From assembly GCF_018613195.1 (NCBI RefSeq), contig NZ_JAGGQQ010000019.1, forward strand, positions 283,637-347,636: a stretch of DNA of 64,000 nucleotides. Reading direction: 5' to 3'. How positions within the stretch are numbered: the first letter of the stretch is position 1; every line of letters starts with the position of its first letter. Source of the stretch: Bacillus sp. ISL-45 (lineage in GTDB: Bacteria > Bacillota > Bacilli > Bacillales > Cytobacillaceae). Under the pieces are notes generated by a model. It was not told where the DNA came from and did no database searches. It saw nothing but the letters and a program-made list of their open reading frames with translations. The position numbers and the translations under genes are program-made. Below are positions 46,043 through 53,207 of the stretch, one piece after another.

Positions 46043-46258
46043 GTGGGAAAACTTCTTATGTATTTTTATTTAATCGTTGGATTGTATTGTCTTGTAAGCG
46101 GATTCCTGGCATTGATGTCCCATGGATTCCAGCATGCAGTATTATCACTATTTCTGGCCGCATTTAATTTCGCGATGTTTTCTTTATTCAGAAAAGAAGG
46201 CAAGCTGCCACGATTGCGTTTAATCAAAGGACGAAAAGGCGAGATGGCTAAAATTTAA
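46043..46258 (+). CDS. Small membrane protein, 71 aa
   Basis: GTG start; two hydrophobic segments (LLMYFYLIVGLYCLVSGFLA and AVLSLFLAAFNFAMFSLF) and a basic tail (RKEGKLPRLRLIKGRKGEMA). AGTGGGGGAATGAGAA upstream. Function unknown. Confidence 0.65.
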   Translation: MGKLLMYFYLIVGLYCLVSGFLALMSHGFQHAVLSLFLAAFNFAMFSLFRKEGKLPRLRLIKGRKGEMAKI

Positions 46259-46328
46259 TCCTTTCCGATAAGTGGAGGTTATATGGAGTAGAATCAGGTT
46301 GGGATAAAATGACTGCGCCGAACTGAAA

Positions 46329-47228
46329 GTTGTCCGAAGTAAGGCGTGTTGGGACAATATCTTGCTGGCACAAGCAAAAGTTGTCCGAAGTAGGGGCAAG
46401 TTCGGACAAAATCCTGCTGCCTTAAGTAAAAGTTGTCTGAAGTAGGGGCAAGTTCGGACAAAATCCTGCTGCCTTAAGTAAAAGTTGTCTAAAGTAGGGG
46501 CAAGTTCGGACAAAATCCTACTGGCACAGGCAAAAGTTGTCCGAAGTAGGGGCATGTTCAGACAAAATCTCGCTGGCCCAACCGAAAGTTGTCTGAAGTA
46601 GTGTAAAGTTCGGACAAAATCCGCTGGCACAAGTAAAAGTTGTCCGAAGTAGGGGCATGTTCGGACAAAATCCTGCTGCCTCAGGCAAAAGTTGTCCGAA
46701 GTAGGGGCATGTTCGGACAAAATCTCGCTGGCACAAGTAAAAGTTGTCCGAAGTAGGGGCATGTTCGGACAAAATCCTGCTGCCTCAGGCAAAAGTTGTC
46801 CGAAGTAGGGGCATGTTCGGACAAAATCTCGCTGGCCCAAGCGAAAGTTGTCCGAAGTAGGAACAAGTTCGGACAAAATTCTGCTGCTTCAGGCAAAAGT
46901 TGTCCGAAGTAGGGGCATGTTCAGACAAAATCTCGCTGGCCCAACCGAAAGTTGTCTGAAGTAGGAACAAGTTCGGACAAAATCCAGCTGCCTCAACCGA
47001 AAGTTGTCCGAAGTAGGGGCAAGTTCAGACAAAATCTAGATGCCTCAGGCAAAAGTTGTCCGAAGTAGGGGCAAGTTCAGACAAAATCTAGATGCCTCAG
47101 GCAAAAGTTGTCCGAAGTAGGGGCATGTTCGGACAAAATCCAGCTGCCTCAACCGAAAGTTGTCCGAAGTAGCATCAAGTTCGGACAAAATCTCGACCAC
47201 ACAATCCAAAGCTGTCCGAAGCGTCGCA
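46329..47228. repeat. Tandem array of 18 units, 52-bp period, with TTGTCCGAA/TTCGGACAA hairpins
   Basis: GTTGTCCGAA or a variant starts at 46329, 46380, 46432, 46484, 46536, 46588, 46639, 46691, 46743, 46795, 46847, 46899, 46951, 47003, 47055, 47107, 47159 and 47211 (last unit partial): spacing 52, two times 51. In each unit TTGTCCGAA, about 11 bases, TTCGGACAA makes a perfect or near-perfect 9-bp stem, followed by AAATCCTGCTGCCTCAGGCAAA-like sequence. No gene lies between 46259 and 47280. Confidence 0.96.
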
Positions 47229-47231
47229 ATG

Positions 47232-47276
47232 AACAAAAAAACCAGGCGTTCCTAAAAAGGAATACCTGGTTTCTAT
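47232..47276 (-). terminator. Terminator of the qox operon
   Basis: AAACCAGG..TTCC / GGAA..CCTGGTTT hairpin; on the minus strand followed by seven T. Confidence 0.85.
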
Positions 47277-47280
47277 TTTT

Positions 47281-47580
47281 TTAATGCGAGTGTCCAGAAG
47301 TCATGACCCAGATGGATCCGGCAACTATAACGACTGCTATAAAAGCTGAATAAATGATATTGATGTTATTGGTCATTTTATCATCGCCTTCATTAATGTG
47401 CATGAACATGTATAGCTGGATTCCGGCCTGGGTAACTGCCAGTGTGCCGATGATCCACATGACTGCCTTCATTGAAAGTGAGCTCTGAAGGGCAATCCAT
47501 GCTGCTCCGAACGTCAGGACTAATGACATGAAGAATCCGATGACATGGCTGATTGGGAAGCCTTTTGTATGCTTATCCAT
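47281..47580 (-). CDS. qoxD: Cytochrome aa3 quinol oxidase subunit IV
   Basis: 99 residues with three membrane segments; ISHVIGFFMSLVLTFGAAWI and QAGIQLYMFMHINEG are typical of QoxD/CyoD. Assembly or stability subunit of the terminal quinol oxidase in the cytoplasmic membrane. One base separates it from qoxC. Last gene of qoxABCD. Confidence 0.94.
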   Translation of the reverse strand: MDKHTKGFPISHVIGFFMSLVLTFGAAWIALQSSLSMKAVMWIIGTLAVTQAGIQLYMFMHINEGDDKMTNNINIIYSAFIAVVIVAGSIWVMTSGHSH

Positions 47581-47581
47581 T

Positions 47582-48187
47582 TTACATCACCAACCCTTGT
47601 AAATAAACAAATGTGAAGATGAAGATCCAGACGACGTCAAGGAAGTGCCAGTACAGTCCGAAGATGAATGCTTTGCGGGCTGTAACAGGTGTCAGTCCTC
47701 GCTGCAAAATTTGGATAATCAGCAGAATCGCCCAGCCAATCCCGATTGTGACGTGCAAACCGTGTGTTCCAAGCAGTACGAAGAAACTGGATAGGAACGC
47801 GCTTGTCTGCATCGTAGCACCTTCATGGACATAGTGCATGAATTCGCGAACCTCCATGAACAGGAAGCCGCCGCCCAGCAATAATGTGAATACGAGCCAC
47901 ATCAGCATGCCTTTAATATTGCTTCTGCGCATTTCGAAGATCGAGATTCCCATTGTAAAACTGCTTGTCAGCAGCAGGAAAGTCTGGATCATGACGTCTC
48001 TGACAATAAAAATATCTTTTTGCGTAGGGCCGCCTGCATATCTTTCACCAAGTACTCCATACACTCCGAAAAGGGTAGCGAAGAGCACGATTTCAGCTCC
48101 GAGGAAGACCCAGAAGCCGAGGATATTCATCCTGTTTTGTTCTGTTTGGTATTCAAGCGGCAAAGCGGCATTAACTTTAGCTGACAT
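47582..48187 (-). CDS. qoxC: Cytochrome aa3 quinol oxidase subunit III
   Basis: 201 residues, five membrane segments; LGFWVFLGAEIVLFATLFGV, FLFMEVREFMHYVHEG, LLGTHGLHVTIGIGW and FGLYWHFLDVVWIFIFTFVY are subunit III hallmarks. Overlaps the end of qoxB by 11 bases. AAGGAGTGAAGAACC precedes the ATG. Confidence 0.96.
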   Translation of the reverse strand: MSAKVNAALPLEYQTEQNRMNILGFWVFLGAEIVLFATLFGVYGVLGERYAGGPTQKDIFIVRDVMIQTFLLLTSSFTMGISIFEMRRSNIKGMLMWLVFTLLLGGGFLFMEVREFMHYVHEGATMQTSAFLSSFFVLLGTHGLHVTIGIGWAILLIIQILQRGLTPVTARKAFIFGLYWHFLDVVWIFIFTFVYLQGLVM

Positions 48188-50156
48188 GGTTCTTCACTCC
48201 TTTGTTCGCGCCTTTTCTCCATTTGTTTTCTGTCTCAAAGATTTCGTCCTTGTGGACATGGAAACCTTCATCATAGTCAAATGAGCGGAAGGCAAGGCCA
48301 GCGAGAATACCTAAAGCGGCAACTCCGGCTGCAACCGTCCATTCGAAAACAAGCAGGAATCCAGAAATTCCGAATACGACACCCAAATAAATCGGGATCC
48401 ACGTGTTGCTTGGCAGATGGATTTCTTCAATCTCATCTTCTGTCAGCGGTTGAAGTTGATCGTTCTTTTTCATGTGCCAGAATGCATCTTGCTTTGTAAC
48501 CTCAGGGAGCGAAGCAAAATTATAGTGCTGTACAGGTGTTGCAGTAGCCCACTCAAGTGTTCTAGCATCCCATGGGTCATTGCCAATATTACGGTCAGCA
48601 TGGCGAGCGCTCCAGTAGATATTGTAAACAAGCGCCGCGAAGCCTGCTGCAAGAATGACCGAGCCAACAGCGGAAATCATCATCAAGGGACCGAACCCAG
48701 TTTCTGCTGAGTAAGTGTACGCGCGGCGCACCGCACCGTCAAGTCCAAGGAAGAACATTGGCATGAACGTTACGTTGAACCCAACAACGAACAGCCAGAA
48801 GTGCCATTTGCCGATTTTTTCATTTAGCATGTAGCCAAACATCTTAGGCCACCAGAAGTAAAGACCGGCAAAGATCGGGAACACAACGCCCGGAATCAAT
48901 ACATAGTGGAAGTGTGCCACAAGGAATAATGTGTTGTGATACTGATAGTCTGCTGCGGCCATCGCCAGCATGACTCCAGTTACACCGCCGATGACAAAGT
49001 TAGGAACGAACGCCAATGCCCAAAGCATGGCAGTTGTAAACTTGATCCGCCCTTTTCTCATCGTGAACAGCCAGTTGAATACCTTAACCCCGGTCGGGAT
49101 GGCAATTGCCATCGTAGTGATCGAGAAGAACGAGTTCACGCCTGCGCTGTTGCCCATTGTGAAAAAGTGGTGAACCCAAACGAGCATACTCAGAACCGAA
49201 ATCATCACGATTGAGATGACCATTGATTTATAACCATATAAGGTTTTACGGGCAAAAGTTGAAATAATATCTGACAGCATACCGAATGCTGGCAGAACTA
49301 CGATATAAACTTCAGGGTGTCCCCATAGCCAGAAGAGGTTCGCCCAAAGCATATCCATACCGCCGCCGGAGATGGTAAAAAAGTGAGTACCGAACGTGCG
49401 GTCAAAAGTCATCAATGCCAGTGCTACTGTGAAAATAGGGAAGCTGGCTACGATAATGATCGAAGTGATGAAAGATGTCCATGTGAACATCGGCATCTTC
49501 ATCAAAGTCATGCCTTTAGTTCTCATTTTTAAAACTGTGACAACGAAGTTAATACCTGTCATCAAAGTACCGGCACCTGCTATTTGCAGGGCAACTGCGT
49601 AAAAGTTATTCCCGATGCCAGGACTGAATTCTTTACCGGCAAGAGGGAAGTAGGATGTCCATCCTGCGTCAGGAGAGCCGCCAATGATGAACGAAATATT
49701 GAACAGCGCTGCACCGCTCACAGTCAGCCAGAAGCTAAGGGCATTCAGCTGAGGGAAAGCAACGTCACGGGCACCAATCTGCAGCGGTATCACAAAGTTC
49801 ATGAGACCAATCAGCAGCGGCATAGCAACAAATAAGATCATGATGACGCCGTGTGTTGTAAATACCTCGTTATAGTGCTGTGCGTTAAGGAAGTCATTTT
49901 CCGGTACAGCTGTCTGGCCCTTCATCATCAGACCATCGATTCCGCCCCGGAGAAACATCACGACGCCAAGCAGGATATACATAATCCCAATCTTCTTGTG
50001 GTCAACAGTTGTAAACCACTCCGACCAAAGGTAATTCCATTTTTTAAAATAGGTGAGACCGGCTAATGCTCCAACTAATGTCAAGGCGATCCCGATTTGT
50101 GATGCGAAAATTAACGGATCACCCGTTACGAAAAATTCATCCCACTTAATGCCCAC
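48177..50156 (-). CDS. qoxB: Cytochrome aa3 quinol oxidase subunit I
   Basis: 659 residues, haem-copper oxidase subunit I with twelve or more membrane segments. Visible: low-spin haem His in NEVFTTHGVIMILF, Cu-B His and cross-linked Tyr in WGHPEVYIVVLPAFG, HH in WVHHFFTMG, and the haem a3/a His pair in LVAHFHYVLIPG. Reduces oxygen to water with electrons from menaquinol and pumps protons. GTG 50156 matches the length of the B. subtilis N-terminus (KWDEFFVTGDP) and has GGGGGTGA upstream; a GTG at 50165 is also possible. Overlaps the end of qoxA. Confidence 0.96.
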   Translation of the reverse strand: MGIKWDEFFVTGDPLIFASQIGIALTLVGALAGLTYFKKWNYLWSEWFTTVDHKKIGIMYILLGVVMFLRGGIDGLMMKGQTAVPENDFLNAQHYNEVFTTHGVIMILFVAMPLLIGLMNFVIPLQIGARDVAFPQLNALSFWLTVSGAALFNISFIIGGSPDAGWTSYFPLAGKEFSPGIGNNFYAVALQIAGAGTLMTGINFVVTVLKMRTKGMTLMKMPMFTWTSFITSIIIVASFPIFTVALALMTFDRTFGTHFFTISGGGMDMLWANLFWLWGHPEVYIVVLPAFGMLSDIISTFARKTLYGYKSMVISIVMISVLSMLVWVHHFFTMGNSAGVNSFFSITTMAIAIPTGVKVFNWLFTMRKGRIKFTTAMLWALAFVPNFVIGGVTGVMLAMAAADYQYHNTLFLVAHFHYVLIPGVVFPIFAGLYFWWPKMFGYMLNEKIGKWHFWLFVVGFNVTFMPMFFLGLDGAVRRAYTYSAETGFGPLMMISAVGSVILAAGFAALVYNIYWSARHADRNIGNDPWDARTLEWATATPVQHYNFASLPEVTKQDAFWHMKKNDQLQPLTEDEIEEIHLPSNTWIPIYLGVVFGISGFLLVFEWTVAAGVAALGILAGLAFRSFDYDEGFHVHKDEIFETENKWRKGANKGVKNHVS

Positions 50157-51171
50157 TGTGGTCACCCCCGTGTGAATCTTCAGTTTCAGATTCTTTATGG
50201 TTCATATCTTCATTGTTTTCGTGATTAGAATTCTCAATGTTTCCATCTTTATTTTTGTAATTGTCTTTGTCCTCAAAGATCTTTCCTGGCCAGCCATGTC
50301 CTCTGTCGTACATCTCTGGATTCGTGTAGTTCTTTGAATGCGGATCGGAGTGGTCAACCCACTCAAGGTGTGTATTAGAGAATGTCTTGCGGCCAAGATG
50401 GGAAGGCTCAAGCATTTTCTCATACTCTTCCAGTGTCATTTTTGGAGCTGTTTCTCTTACATCTTTGATCCACTGGTCAAAATCCTTTTGTGTTTGCGAA
50501 AGTACTTCAAACTCCATACCTGCATATCCTTGGCCGTTGAAGTTCGTGTTCTTGCCGACATAGGATCCAGGATTGTCAGCAACAAGATATAGCTGCGTTT
50601 CAGCCTTAGCCATCGTGTATTTCTGGCCAGCCAGCGCAGGAATCCAGAAGCTTTGCATTGTTCCAGCAGAAGTCAGCCTGAAATCAATCGGACGATCCTC
50701 GGGAATATTTACATAGTTGACGGTTTCGATTCCTTGTTCCGGATAGCTGAAAATCCATTTCCAGTCAGCGGATGTAACGTTGATGACAAGAGGTTCTTTA
50801 TTCTCATAGCCTTTCGGGATTTCATCTATTGCATAAATTGTTTTGACTGTAGGGATTGTCAAAGCAACGATTATTAAAATCGGAATCACAGTCCAGATAA
50901 TCTCCAATACTGTGCTGCCGTGTTCTTCAGGGGGCTCGTAACCCATATTGTCCTTCCGTTCACGGTATTTCCAGACGATGAATGCGAAAAGTCCGAAAAC
51001 GACAACTGTAACAAGTAACATCAGAGCAATCGAAAAGTTGATCAACTCAAGAATTTGCCTTGCGATTGGTCCCTCCGGATTGAATACCACCATATTGTTT
51101 TCACAGCCGCTAAGCAACAGCACAGCCATGATCGAGGTGAGGGAGACCAAAAATAGTTTTGATTTCTTCAT
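50146..51171 (-). CDS. qoxA: Cytochrome aa3 quinol oxidase subunit II
   Basis: 341 residues: lipoprotein signal with LLSGC (Cys near 21), two membrane helices, then the cupredoxin domain (ADWKWIFSYPEQGIETVNYV, FRLTSAGTMQSFWIPALAGQ). As in quinol oxidases the copper-A ligands are missing. The C-terminal tail is Asn/His/Glu-rich (NHENNEDMNHKE..., SHGGDHSGH) and longer than I recall for B. subtilis. ATG 51171 follows AAAGGAGCTGCAGTG. First gene of qoxABCD. Confidence 0.95.
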   Translation of the reverse strand: MKKSKLFLVSLTSIMAVLLLSGCENNMVVFNPEGPIARQILELINFSIALMLLVTVVVFGLFAFIVWKYRERKDNMGYEPPEEHGSTVLEIIWTVIPILIIVALTIPTVKTIYAIDEIPKGYENKEPLVINVTSADWKWIFSYPEQGIETVNYVNIPEDRPIDFRLTSAGTMQSFWIPALAGQKYTMAKAETQLYLVADNPGSYVGKNTNFNGQGYAGMEFEVLSQTQKDFDQWIKDVRETAPKMTLEEYEKMLEPSHLGRKTFSNTHLEWVDHSDPHSKNYTNPEMYDRGHGWPGKIFEDKDNYKNKDGNIENSNHENNEDMNHKESETEDSHGGDHSGH

Positions 51172-51200
51172 CACTGCAGCTCCTTTCAAATATCAACCTT

Positions 51201-51240
51201 GTTCATTTTATCACAAACTTATGTTCATTTGTTCACAAAG
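51201..51240 (-). promoter_or_regulatory. Two direct repeats in the qoxA leader (ResD-like)
   Basis: On the plus strand GTTCATTTTATCACAAA at 51201 and GTTCATTTGTTCACAAA at 51223, 22 bp apart (two helix turns); on the qox strand they read TTTGTGAACAAATGAAC, similar to TTTGTGAA sites bound by ResD. Candidate site of a redox response regulator. Confidence 0.45.
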
Positions 51241-51283
51241 TTGTTTAAAGTGATCCGAAAATGAACGGTAAGTTGTGGCAAAA

Positions 51284-51303
51284 GGTGTGATAAATATCAC
51301 ACC
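51284..51303. promoter_or_regulatory. FNR/CRP-type palindrome upstream of qoxA
   Basis: GGTGTGATAAATATCACACC is a perfect 20-bp palindrome and holds TGTGA-N6-TCACA, the consensus for Fnr of Bacillus. It lies 113 bases before the qoxA start. Confidence 0.7.
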
Positions 51304-51420
51304 GCTTTATTTGTAATCATTCTAACATGGAAATTGTTACGATTTTGAAGTCAAATGTGAACAAATTATGAAAACAATAATTGTCAACTTAGTGAATTAA
51401 AAAGAATATAGGTTGACGAA

Positions 51421-51456
51421 AAAAAGCAGAACCCCAAATTAGAAGTCCTGCTTTAC
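51421..51456 (-). terminator. Terminator overlapping the end of the small zinc-ribbon gene
   Basis: On the minus strand AAAGCAG / CTGCTTT followed by TTTTT; the stem starts inside the last codons. Confidence 0.65.
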
Positions 51457-51618
51457 AAACTCATAGTTTCTTTCAATATATGTCTCCAGTGCTGGATGAA
51501 ATTCTTTTTCATAATGGCCTGCTGGACAAGCTTTAATGATGATCGCCTTGCATGAAGGATTTTCTTTTACTTCCAGCGCTGCCTGGCAACGTGGGCACTT
51601 TTCAACAAAAAGATTCAT
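51439..51618 (-). CDS. Small Cys-rich protein, 59 aa
   Basis: MNLFVEKCPRCQAALEVKEN, then PSCKAIIIKACPAGHYEKEF: four cysteines (CPRC, C, C) fit a zinc ribbon. TAGGAGGGATAATTAA precedes the ATG. Not recognised as a named family. It lies between the qox control region and an SDR gene. Confidence 0.7.
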   Translation of the reverse strand: MNLFVEKCPRCQAALEVKENPSCKAIIIKACPAGHYEKEFHPALETYIERNYEFVKQDF

Positions 51619-51780
51619 TTAATTATCCCTCCTATAATTCCTATGTGTTTAGTATGAAATATTGTCACATTATATTCAATGGTTAATGAGACCAATTATG
51701 TAACTATGTGAGATAATTGAAAACAAACTTTAGACTTTCTTAATAGTAGAATCAAGATTTTAAATCATCGGGGTGTATTT

Positions 51781-52674
51781 ATGTTAAAAGATAACTTATC
51801 GGGAATGACAGTCATTATAACGGGGGCTAACAGTGGAATCGGCTACGAAGCAGCCAAGAAACTTTCAGAAAAGGGGGCCCAGGTTATCCTAGCTGTAAGA
51901 AATGCGGAAAAGGGCAAGTTGGCAATCGATTCAATACGGAAAGAAAATCAGGAAGCATCAGTTGAAATAATGAGTCTTGATTTGGCCGATCTCGCAAGTG
52001 TCAGCAATTTCTCAGCTGCTTACACGAAAAAATACCGTTCACTTGATATATTAGTCAATAATGCTGGCGTCATGATCCCTCCATATGGTAAGACAAAGGA
52101 TGGTTTTGAACTTCAATTCGGCAGCAATCACCTGGGGCATTTTGCGCTGACCGGCCTTTTACTCCCTCTTCTGAAAAAAACATCAGGTTCCCGGGTTGTC
52201 ACTTTAAGCAGTATCGCTCACCGGGGTGCATCAATTAATTTCGATAATTTAGATGGCTCAAATGGATACAAAGCTATGAAGTTTTATGGCCAGAGCAAAC
52301 TCGCAAATCTGTTATTCGCAAGGGAGCTTGACAATCGGTTTAAACAGAATGGCATCGAGACAATCAGCGTCGCTTGCCATCCGGGAATATCCAATACGAA
52401 TTTATTCAATTTAGGGAAAGGGGAAACTCCCAAATATCTAAAAGGTCTTATGAAGTTATTTTCCCAGCCGGCTGCCATGGGAGCTCTTCCAACCATTTAC
52501 GCAGCAGTGGATGACAGCCTGACTGGCGGTGAATACATCGGTCCTGATGGCAAGGGTAACAGAAAAGGATTTCCGGCAATTGAAATTCCGGCACAAGGTG
52601 TATTTAATAAAGAAATAATGACAAAATTATGGGTCGTCTCTGAAGAATTAACGGGAGTAAGATATGAATTTTAG
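51781..52674 (+). CDS. SDR oxidoreductase, retinol-dehydrogenase-like
   Basis: 297 residues: TGANSGIGYEAAKKL, NNAG in ILVNNAGVMIPPYG, LSSIAHRG and YGQSKLANLLFARE (Tyr-x3-Lys), CHPGISNTNL. AVRNAEKG (Arg after beta 2) suggests NADP(H). The subgroup includes retinol and protochlorophyllide reductase-like enzymes; substrate here unknown. CGGGGTGTATTT precedes the ATG. Confidence 0.92.
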   Translation: MLKDNLSGMTVIITGANSGIGYEAAKKLSEKGAQVILAVRNAEKGKLAIDSIRKENQEASVEIMSLDLADLASVSNFSAAYTKKYRSLDILVNNAGVMIPPYGKTKDGFELQFGSNHLGHFALTGLLLPLLKKTSGSRVVTLSSIAHRGASINFDNLDGSNGYKAMKFYGQSKLANLLFARELDNRFKQNGIETISVACHPGISNTNLFNLGKGETPKYLKGLMKLFSQPAAMGALPTIYAAVDDSLTGGEYIGPDGKGNRKGFPAIEIPAQGVFNKEIMTKLWVVSEELTGVRYEF

Positions 52675-52698
52675 AGACTCTAATCGGAGTCTCTTATG
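52673..52698 (+). terminator. Hairpin after the SDR gene
   Basis: AGAGACTC / GAGTCTCT; T run is poor (TATGG), so termination may be weak. Confidence 0.55.
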
Positions 52699-52731
52699 GT
52701 AAAAAAAGTTATCGTAAAATAATTTATTTGA

Positions 52732-52745
52732 TGTAAACGTTTTCA
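52732..52745. promoter_or_regulatory. cre-like site (CcpA)
   Basis: TGTAAACGTTTTCA fits the catabolite-responsive element TGWNANCGNTNWCA at every defined position. Located upstream of the small gene at 52872 and adhE. Confidence 0.65.
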
Positions 52746-52795
52746 ATAATGTTCATCATCTCTCTTTAATAAGTTGATACGAAAACGTTCATAGT

Positions 52796-52813
52796 TTGTT
52801 CAACATTTCACAA
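52796..52813. promoter_or_regulatory. Weak Rex-like site
   Basis: TTGTTCA-ACAT-TTCACAA: right half perfect, left half 5 of 7 to TTGTGAA-N4-TTCACAA. Confidence 0.35.
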
Positions 52814-52871
52814 TCTATTATTCCCTTTATATGCTAATCTTTAATTAGAAAAAGAAAAAGGAGTGATTGAA

Positions 52872-53099
52872 ATGATGTACTGCGAATTCAAACCCTTCTC
52901 AACTGATACAGAAACGTATACCCAGGAAATGCTCGAGGAAGTCATTGGTGATGAATTTGAAGCGATGATGTATAAGGATGACAAAGATATTCCCGCTTAT
53001 ATCTGGACTGTAAACTTCGTAGTCATTGTTAAAAGAAGTACAAAGTTTTTAACCGACATAAGTTTTGAAAAAATACCAAGAAACCCAGTCTGTGAGTAA
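52872..53099 (+). CDS. Hypothetical protein, 75 aa
   Basis: Acidic N-terminal half (FSTDTETYTQEMLEEVIGDE) and a hydrophobic stretch (YIWTVNFVVIVKRS). Start is 8 bases past AAAGGAG; GTG 52863 is in the same frame but within the site. Family not recognised. It lies just upstream of adhE and may share its control. Confidence 0.65.
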   Translation: MMYCEFKPFSTDTETYTQEMLEEVIGDEFEAMMYKDDKDIPAYIWTVNFVVIVKRSTKFLTDISFEKIPRNPVCE

Positions 53100-53116
53100 A
53101 AAAATTTTTTCAAACT

Positions 53117-53134
53117 TCGTGAAAACATTCACAA
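53117..53134. promoter_or_regulatory. Rex operator candidate upstream of adhE
   Basis: TCGTGAA-AACA-TTCACAA differs by one base from TTGTGAA-N4-TTCACAA. Rex represses fermentation genes when NADH/NAD is low; adhE is a classic target. Confidence 0.7.
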
Positions 53135-53207
53135 ATTTGAACTGCAACAATTAAAGTTCTGCCTAAAATACCGCCTATAACCCAAGAACAATAAGGAGGT
53201 CCTGAAA

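Noticed and set aside
46329..47228. CRISPR array
   Set aside because: Repeats and intervening parts are both conserved between units, palindromes are internal, and there are no cas genes nearby.
46220..47236. Long minus-strand open frames with repeats such as LLRTTF and FVRTCPYFGQL across the array
   Set aside because: They come from the 52-bp non-coding repeat; frame rotates with each unit, several frames give similar peptides and none has a ribosome site.
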